This document shows, one piece after another, positions 57,393 through 64,000 of a stretch of DNA of 64,000 bases (position 1 is the stretch's first letter; each line of letters begins with the position of its first letter). The DNA is from Voacanga thouarsii (taxonomy: Eukaryota; Streptophyta; Magnoliopsida; Gentianales; Apocynaceae): NCBI GenBank assembly GCA_026120185.1, contig JANUWF010001491.1:4154001-4218000 (forward strand), read 5' to 3'. A model generated the notes under the pieces. The model made no database searches. It had not been told where the DNA came from and saw nothing but the letters and a program-made list of their open reading frames with translations. A program made the position numbers and the translations under genes.

Positions 57393-59056
57393 TGAAGGTT
57401 TTGTGCAAATATAGGAAGCAAACATCTAGTTGAATAAAACTGGACACATTTGTGTGATTAAATTGTGATCCTTCACTATTTTTTGTGTGGATAAATTCTT
57501 TGTTAAACCTCTCTGATGGAGGTCTAGGTGAGATGTAATCTGGTTTTTCCTTAGCAATTCATGTAAGCCTAATGTTAATGGGTATAGGCGATTGTTGGTT
57601 TTTATTGATTTCATTGTATTTGGATTGAAATCGAAGAGCCAATGGAGGAAGAAAGTTGCAGAAAAATAGAAAAAAAGCTGCAGAAAAAAACGCAGAAAAA
57701 TCTACAGGAAGAAGACCCAGACCGACCGAGACCGGCGCCGGTTGAGGCTGCCGGAACGAACGCTGGCTCGGGTCTGGTTCCGGTCTGCACATTGGTCTCC
57801 TGTGAGGTTTGGTTTTGTGCGGCCAATGTAGTGGACCGCAGTGCAGATAGGGGTGCTCGATCCAATGCGGTGGTTGCAGTGCACCAAGGAGAAATTTTTT
57901 ATTCTTCCTTGTAATTTTCTTGCATTTTTTTTGGGGTCCACACCAAGCAAAGTTAATATTTTTGCAATAGTTAATATTCATGGAATATTTTTGCATTAAA
58001 ATATTAGTAAGGGATTTTAGAATCAAACAAGACCATTAATTAATTAATTAATGTGTTTAAATCTATTATTTGGATACTTATGTTTAAAAATAGAAAAGCA
58101 TGAAAACGTCTATTGTTTTCTACCATTCTATTTATTTTTAAAGTACCTATGTGCACGTTTTCTCAAAGACCAAAGTCTTTAGGAATATTTTTGACAAGAA
58201 AAATATTTTTGTACAAATTAAATGGTTATTTTAACTTGAACAAAAATTAATCCTTAGATATTTTCTCAAAGGATTTAATTCTTGATATTGAAAATATATT
58301 GGATTTAGATATTTTTATATGTTAAAATAGAAAGACATTTTGTTTTATTTTTGCACAAGAAATATTGTTTTGTCAAATAAACTTGAGACCAAAGTCTCTA
58401 GAAAGTTTTAATTGGAAAATTTTTAAAATCATTAAGTTTTTAACTTACAAAAACTAGTCCATGGAAAATTCTCTCAAAGGATATAAACCTTGATATAGAG
58501 ATTTCAATAGATTTAGATATTTTATTTTTGAGTGAAAGAAAAACTTAATGGAAGTTTTCAAAAGGATATTTTTCCAGAAAAACCATATTTTAGAAGACTA
58601 AGTGGGAAAGGGGTTCCAACGACCCTACGGCTTCTATCACGATCCTCATTAGAGATCATGAGTCCCCTCGCGTCACCTTAGGAGTGAACCTGTATAGGAT
58701 GAGGATGCTACAAGAATCTGGATTTAATGGAAGGATGTAATTAATAACCAAGACACGTACTATAGATTGGTCAGCCCACGTTGGAGGTCATAGTACGAGG
58801 TATGTCCATAGGAAATAAGAGTAAACGGCCATCCTATCGATGGAGTTATCTTCTAGATCATTACCTAGAAGGGAAATTAATTTGTGGTGGTTAACACAGT
58901 TAGCTTAGGGAACTGTTAATCTTTCCAAGAAGCTATGTCAGTTCGCTTAAGAGCCAAATTAATTATATTATTAATTTTAATATAACGATAATGTGCACAA
59001 ATTTATTTTGTTTTCACAAACAAAATATTTTTTTTTTATTTTCAAATTTTTCAGAA
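57393..59056 (+). other. long leader of right copia element
   Basis: 1.66 kb between primer site and gag, as in BARE-type leaders. It includes a GC-rich part (57713-57860), a 90-codon ORF (57642-57914), AT-rich sequence with repeated TCTCAAAGGA-like strings, and a more complex stretch (58610-58960). No clear gene beyond the small ORF. Confidence 0.6.
57642..57914 (+). CDS. small leader ORF of right copia element
   Basis: 90 codons starting MEEESCRKIEKKLQKKTQKN, a Lys/Glu-rich helix-like start, then a Pro/Ala part (PDRPRPAPVEAA) encoded by the GC-rich island, then a Cys/Val-rich end. No recognised domain. It could be a chance ORF in the leader, since the reverse strand is also open in places. 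Included because its start follows the primer site closely and it spans the unusual GC-rich segment. Confidence 0.25.
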   Translation: MEEESCRKIEKKLQKKTQKNLQEEDPDRPRPAPVEAAGTNAGSGLVPVCTLVSCEVWFCAANVVDRSADRGARSNAVVAVHQGEIFYSSL

Positions 59057-59870
59057 ATGGTGGGAGGTTATTTTAGTCAATTGGCCATTATTCTCAGAGA
59101 GAATAAGCTAACGGGACCAAACTATGTGGACTGGAAGAGGAATCTGGACATAATACTCACAACGGAAGAGTATAAGTATGTCTTTTATGAAACCCGGCCT
59201 ATTATCGGGGAAGGTTCCACTCGTTGAGGAGCAATAGGCTGAGAAGGCGTGGAAGAAGGCTGAAGAAATAGCACGGTGCTATATGTTAGCCTCCATGTCT
59301 AATATGCTCTAGTCAAAACACTAGCACATGGCCACTACGTATGACATAAGTCAATCATTAGTCACGATGTTCGTGGAAAATAGCCAGCCCGCAAGGCAAG
59401 AGGCTCTTCGAACTATCATAAGCACTAAGATGGTTAAGGGAGCATAAGTCAGAAAGCATATGCTCAAGATGATTGCTGCTTTCGAGGAGGCAGAAATCTT
59501 AGGGGCTATTATTGACCCCAAGAGCCAAGTGGACATAGTTCTCGAATCTCTACCGGGTTCCTTTACTCAATTCAAGTGGAATTACAATATGAACAAGTTC
59601 AACATAAGTTTAACTGAGTTGATGAAGGAATTACATATGGCACGAAGGTCATGATGCCATAATCTAAGGCTATGATTGCTAAGGCATCATCTTCTAGAAC
59701 TGGGCCCAATCTTAGAAAGTTCAAGAAGAAGAAGGGAAATGCAGCGGCCCAGCCCAAGACCTAGCTCAAAGACAAACCTAATGGCAAGTACTTCAAATGT
59801 GGACTGAAGGGACACTGGAAAAAGGAGTGTCCAGATCTTCAAGCCAAGAAAAATCCCACAGGTTCTATCT
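59057..59870 (+). pseudogene. gag: copia gag
   Basis: ATG 59057 starts MVGGYFSQLAIIL, followed by KLTGPNYVDWKRNLDIIL, the usual copia gag opening. A frame change near 59215 leads to AEKAWKKAEEIARCY and YDISQS. LESLPGSFTQFKWNYNMNK at about 59542-59598 is the UBN2-type gag core. The zinc knuckle near 59785-59832 reads YFKCGLKGHWKKEC, so the first cysteine is Tyr. Several stops. Confidence 0.88.
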
Positions 59871-59889
59871 AGAGTCTATATTAACGGTT

Positions 59890-61128
59890 GGATCAACTTC
59901 CACTTAGATTGTTAATTCAGGAGCCACTGATCATATTTGTAACTCTTTGCAGGGGTTTAGAAAGATTAGAAGACTCCAGAAGGGTGAATATAGACTAAGC
60001 ATGGGAAATGGAGCACAAGTCTGGGTCTTTGCAGTGGGAGAGCTAGATCTTATATTTAATTGTAATAGAATAGTAGTTTTAAAAGATATTTTATGTACCT
60101 GGATTTCGACAGAATTTGATTTCAGTTGCGAAACTAATATATCAAGGATATTCTATATCTTTTCATTATGGTATTACTATCAGAAGAGATGGAGAATTTT
60201 ATGTATTGGGCACATGTATGGAAATCTATTCTTCTTAAACCCTATTAACAATCAATTAAATAACACTCAATCTGAAACTTTAACAAGGAAGAGAAAGACC
60301 AATGTCAATGACTTGTATCTTTGGCATCTAAGATTGGGTCATATCAACTCAACCAGGATTCAGAGGTTAATCCATGATGGGCCTTTGGGCTCATTGAGAT
60401 TGGAAAATTGGCCTCAGTGTGAATCCTACATAATAGGAAAGATGACCAAAAGGTCATTTACCCTAAAGGTAGACAGAGCCAATGAGGTATTCAGTCTTGT
60501 TCACACTAATGTGTGTGGTCCCTTGTCTACACCAACTAGATGGGGTTTTGAGTACTTCATTACTTTCACGGATAATTGTACAAGGTTTGGTTTTATTTAC
60601 CTGATGAGATGCAAGTCTGATTCTTTTGACAAGTTCAAGGAGTTTAAGGTTGAAATGGAGCGTAGGACAGGTAAATTGATCAAAACCTTACGATTGGATC
60701 ATGGTGGAGAGTACCTCATTGGGGAATTTAAGGACTACATGGTACATCATGGGATAGTATCCTAACTCTTTGCACCGAGGACACCCCAGCAGAACGGAGA
60801 AGCTGAGAGAAGGAATAGGACATTGATGGAAATGGTCCGAAGCATGATGTCTTATCCTACTCTTCTAGTATATTTTTGGGGATATGCCCTGGAAACAGCA
60901 GCATACATTTTGAACTTAGTGCCTTCCAAGTCAGTACCTAAGACTCCCTATGAGATGTGGACTGGACATAAGCTAAGTCTGAATCATCTCAGGATATGGG
61001 GTTGTCTAGCTATGTACTGGTCAAGGAAGATAAGTTGGAACCAAGATCAAAATTATGCTATTTTGTTGGGTATCCAAAAGGGGCAAATGGTGGTTACTTT
61101 TATCACTTTAAGGAGCAGAAAGTACTAG
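59890..61128 (+). pseudogene. pol: copia protease and integrase
   Basis: Protease: NSGATDHICNSL near 59910-59945, with the active-site Asp changed to Asn. MGNGAQV follows. Integrase: LWHLRLGHI (60318-60344), then CESYIIGKMTK with the second zinc Cys changed to Tyr. The core begins LVHTNVCGPLSTP, where the first catalytic Asp is Asn. LRLDHGGEYL and QQNGEAERRNRTLM keep the second Asp and the Glu. A stop follows GIVS (60763). The end YPKGANGGYFYHF is in another frame. Three active or metal-binding sites are damaged, all by changes consistent with G-to-A. Confidence 0.88.
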
Positions 61129-61129
61129 T

Positions 61130-62905
61130 AAGTACCAATGCTAGATACTTAGAGGATGATCAAAGTATTTTCATGAAAGGTTCAACTATGTTGGAACTTG
61201 AAAAGAAGTTATCTTCGAAATCAATTTCTTCTGACCTAATTGTAGAACAATAAGAGCCTATACAAATGGAGCCTTGTAGTAGTGGGAGAGTGTCTAGGGT
61301 TTTGGAGAGATGGAGTAGAGAAGCTTTTCGAGATGCTCTCCGACCATCAGGAACAAGACCTCACTAGATATGAGGAGGCTATTGTTGATGCCGATGTAAA
61401 TCTATGGCATAAAGCAATGAAAGCTGAGATTGAGTTTACGTACTTCAATCAGGTTTGGGATCTTGTAGCTTCACTTGAAGAGATAAACCCATTGGGTATA
61501 AGTGGATATACAAGAGAAAGAGGGGAGCGGATAGGAAGGTGGAAACCTTCAAAGCTAAGCCTATGGCGAAAGGGTATACTTAAAAAGAGGGAATCGATTA
61601 TGAGAAAACCTTTTCCCCAGTAGTCATGCTTAAGTCCATCCGTATCTTCTTTGCCATCGCATATCATTATGACTACCAGATATGACAAATAGATGTCAAG
61701 ATGGCATTCTTAAATGACCATTTTAGCGAAGACATCTATATGTTCCAACTAGAAGGCTTTATTGCTGAAGGCCAAGAACATATGGTTTGCAAGTATAAGA
61801 AGTCCATTTATGGACTTAAGCAGGCATCAAGAGCATGGAACATTTGTTTTGATAAGACTGTAAAGTCTTGAGATTTTATTCAAAACGAGGATGAACAATA
61901 CATATACAGGAAACTTAAAGACATTAATGTAGTTTTTCTTGTCTTGTATGTGGATGACATTCTACTTATTAGAAATGATGTAGAGTCATTATCATCTAGA
62001 AAAATTTGGTTGTCTAGTCAATTCTGTATCAAGGGCTTGAGAGAAGCCTGTTACATTCTTGGGATTACGCTTCATAGAAATAGGAAGTAGAGAATGTTAT
62101 GATTATCCCAAGTTGCATACATTGATAAGATGCTGGCCAAGTGCAGCATGGATTGATGCAAGGGAGCTCTAATTCCTTGTAGACATGGGTCGTCATTTTC
62201 TTCAAGGGACTGTCCTAAGTCTCAAGAAGAAAAAGACAGAATATGTAGGATTCCCTACGCTTCAGTTATGGGAAGTCTCATATATGCCATGCTATGTACT
62301 AGGCCAGATATCTGCTTTGCCATAGGCTTGATTAGCAGATATCAGTCAAACCCTGGGGAGGTTCATTAGCAAGCTATAAAGCATATTCTCAAGTATATCA
62401 AGGGAACGGGAGATTATATGCTGGTTTACAGGGCCGATGACTTGGTTCCTACAGGATATACTGACTTAGACTTCCAGGCAGATAAGGATGAGAGAAGATC
62501 CACCAGCGGTTATGTCTTCACCTTGTTTGGAGGAGCCATTTCATGGAGGAGTATCAAGCAATCTTGCATTGCTTACTCGACTATGGAAGTCGAGTGTATA
62601 GCAGCATCGGAGGAATCCAAGGAAGCAGTCTAGCTCTGAAAATTCTTTTCAGAACTTGGAGACGTGCCACACATGGACAGGCTAATTGTGATGTCTTGCG
62701 ACAACACCAGAGCAGTATCCCAATCCAAAGAACTTAGGAACCACAAGAAGGGGAAGCACAATGAGAGAAAGTACCACCTGATAGTGGAATAGATTGCCTC
62801 ATAGAACAATCTAGCAGATCCATTCACCAAGCCTTTGGCTGAGAAAATCTTTAAGAGACACTTAGACACCATAGGGGTGGGCCCTACAGACTTACTTAGT
62901 CTTAG
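61130..62905 (+). pseudogene. pol: copia reverse transcriptase and RNase H
   Basis: Translation shows FEKTFSPVVMLKSIRIFFAI-like text (61600-61655), QIDVKMAFLN (61687-61716), SIYGLKQASRAW (61804-61839) and the intact catalytic box YVDD (61948-61959). Then come PYASVMGSLIYAML and RPDICFAIG (62255-62330). RNase H: GYTDLDFQADKDERRSTSGYVF and GAISWRSIKQSCIAYSTMEVE (62455-62595), CDNTRAVSQS (62698-62727) and ADPFTKPL (62814-62837). Many stops: TAG at expected Gln or Trp codons is frequent. Confidence 0.88.
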
Positions 62906-62910
62906 AGTGT

Positions 62911-62921
62911 TAGTGGGAGAT
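62911..62921 (+). other. polypurine tract of right copia element
   Basis: TAGTGGGAGAT directly before TGTTGAGAAATATGC. Compare AAGTGGGAG in the left copia element. Confidence 0.8.
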
Positions 62922-64000
62922 TGTTGAGAAATATGCCCTCTTAGATTAGGTTTCAGATGTAAATATTGAATGTTTTACTAAAAAAAAATTATTTTTAGAA
63001 AATTTTTATGAATTTATATTTTTATTTGTATATAATTTCGTTAGGAAAAGACCCACTGTGTTTAAGTAAGTGGTCCATGTGAATGGTGATTTTTCACAGT
63101 AAAGTATAGATCATGGGTTACTTAACACATAAACGTTTGTTAATATTCGATTGATGAGAATGGAAATCTCATCATGTCTAGGTTATTATTTTGTGAGTTC
63201 CAAATGGGGAATAGCTTACCTTTAGCCAGTGAGTAGTCCAGTCATTTCATGACATAAGCGTATTTCGAATACGTAGAACAGGACATGTAGTAGTGGTTTC
63301 TTAAAGTACTATATGGTAGAAACCTAGACTACTACTGCTACAGTATGGACTAGTATTCTATGACTTAAGTATGAGTCGGTGGTCTGACGAAGCTAGAAGC
63401 ATGTACTTTGATATGCTATAGTTGAAGTTCTATTGCAGGACCAATATACTTGCATGTTAGGTATATGTGACTAGTTAGTTAAGATAAACTTGTACAAGAT
63501 AGTTTCTATACTATATCGCCCCTTGTGGTTATTTGAATAATCTAAATATCCAAGGCCCTAAGAAACATGACTTGGATGTTTGCTTTAGCATAGCTCCCTT
63601 GGAAATCAAAAATAATTTAGGAAGTCGTGGATCATTGGACTAGAAGCTTAAGGATGGAAGATGTCATTTAGAGAGGTGTTAATGCATTTCTTCCTATCTA
63701 ATACACGACGATGTATATAGGGGTATTTTAGTCACTTCACTTGTAGGTTAGAGACTTTGCTAACGCAGCATTGTCCTAGGGGTCAATATTTTCTTATGGT
63801 GGTATTAGGAAATATTTAAAATTTAAAATATAGTTATTTATATGGCAAGGTATTTGGGTCATTTTAGTAGCCAAGGCGGTGTGTCATTTGGTTCCCAGTA
63901 TAGACCATGAGTCCTAATTATATACAAGCTAAGGAGTTGGTCTTAAATTAAATACATAGAATTTATTTTATTTAAATAGTCTGATTTAATTTTTGGGGTA
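62922..64000 (+). repeat. 3' LTR of right copia element, cut by window end
   Basis: TGTTGAGAAATATGCCCTC onward parallels the 5' LTR from 55574 to about 56650. The last ~700 bp lie beyond the window, so neither its end nor the TSD can be checked. Confidence 0.9.

Larger units (their letters stand above)
55574..64000 (+). mobile_element. Ty1/copia retrotransposon (Angela/BARE-like), 3' LTR runs off window
   Basis: 5' LTR 55574-57377, iMet primer site 57380, a long leader, gag from 59057, protease, integrase, RT, RNase H, polypurine tract, and 3' LTR from 62922 to beyond 64000. The order is copia. The LTR start TGTTGGGAAATATGC, the ~1.8 kb LTR and the ~1.7 kb leader fit Angela/BARE. The LTRs show perhaps 10% difference in the lines I compared. 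Stops, frame changes and active-site substitutions show it is dead. Confidence 0.93.

Noticed and set aside
57559..58026. 155-codon reverse-strand ORF in the copia leader
   Set aside because: Overlaps the GC-rich leader and primer-proximal sequence; no domain, and leaders of such elements are not known to encode on this strand.
1..64000. Host genes such as resistance genes, kinases or transcription factors
   Set aside because: No frame shows their motifs. All long coding text is retroelement polyprotein or its antisense.

Overview
This window looks like intergenic heterochromatin from a flowering plant with a large, repeat-rich nuclear genome. I found no host protein-coding gene, no rRNA, no true tRNA gene and no CRISPR array. 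Essentially all 64 kb is LTR retrotransposon: Ty1/copia (Angela/BARE-like), Ty3/gypsy chromovirus (Tekay/Del-like), tRNA-iMet-primed Ty3/gypsy elements, and Athila-type elements lacking pol. Every long coding region is broken by stops, frameshifts or insertions, so all elements look non-functional. The species cannot be named from the sequence.

Layout. (1) 1-4203: 3' part of an Angela-like copia element with a 1.7 kb 3' LTR. (2) 4204-4880: reverse-strand remnant resembling the 'putative plant transposon protein' family. (3) 4881-17633: Tekay-like chromovirus with a truncated 5' LTR, iMet PBS, an unusual acidic ORF ahead of gag, gag-protease-RT-RNase H-integrase-chromodomain, and a full 4.3 kb 3' LTR. 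(4) 17634-23718: a reversed LTR scrap, then element D, an Athila-type element without pol whose LTR carries three tandem ~587-bp units. (5) 23646-54310: element B, an iMet-primed gag-protease element opened up by nested insertions. (6) 54311-55573: reversed gag and LTR scraps. (7) 55574-64000: a second Angela-like copia element, whose 3' LTR runs off the window.

Nesting inside element B is supported by target-site duplications (TSDs). A reversed Tekay-type solo LTR lies at 26723-31027 (ATTTA/GTTTA). Element A, an iMet-primed gypsy element, lies at 31926-48313 (TGATG on both sides). A forward Tekay-type solo LTR lies at 48375-52580 (TCTAC on both sides). Element A was itself hit by a reversed Tekay-type solo LTR at 34962-39253 (TATAC on both sides) and by element E at 40102-46332 (AGAGA on both sides). 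Removing the insertions brings B's gag frame and A's integrase frame back into register.

Most interesting signals. First, the ORF upstream of gag in the Tekay-like element starts with a histone-H3-tail-like peptide and carries two acidic motifs resembling SUMO-interacting motifs, in an element whose integrase ends in a chromodomain. Second, a tRNA-like box A/box B module sits 244-246 bp from the 5' end of all four Tekay-type LTRs that reach that far. Third, D and E, which lack pol, share a small conserved ORF. Fourth, a GC-rich CCGGCGCCGG-type island recurs in the LTRs of otherwise different families, including a copia element.
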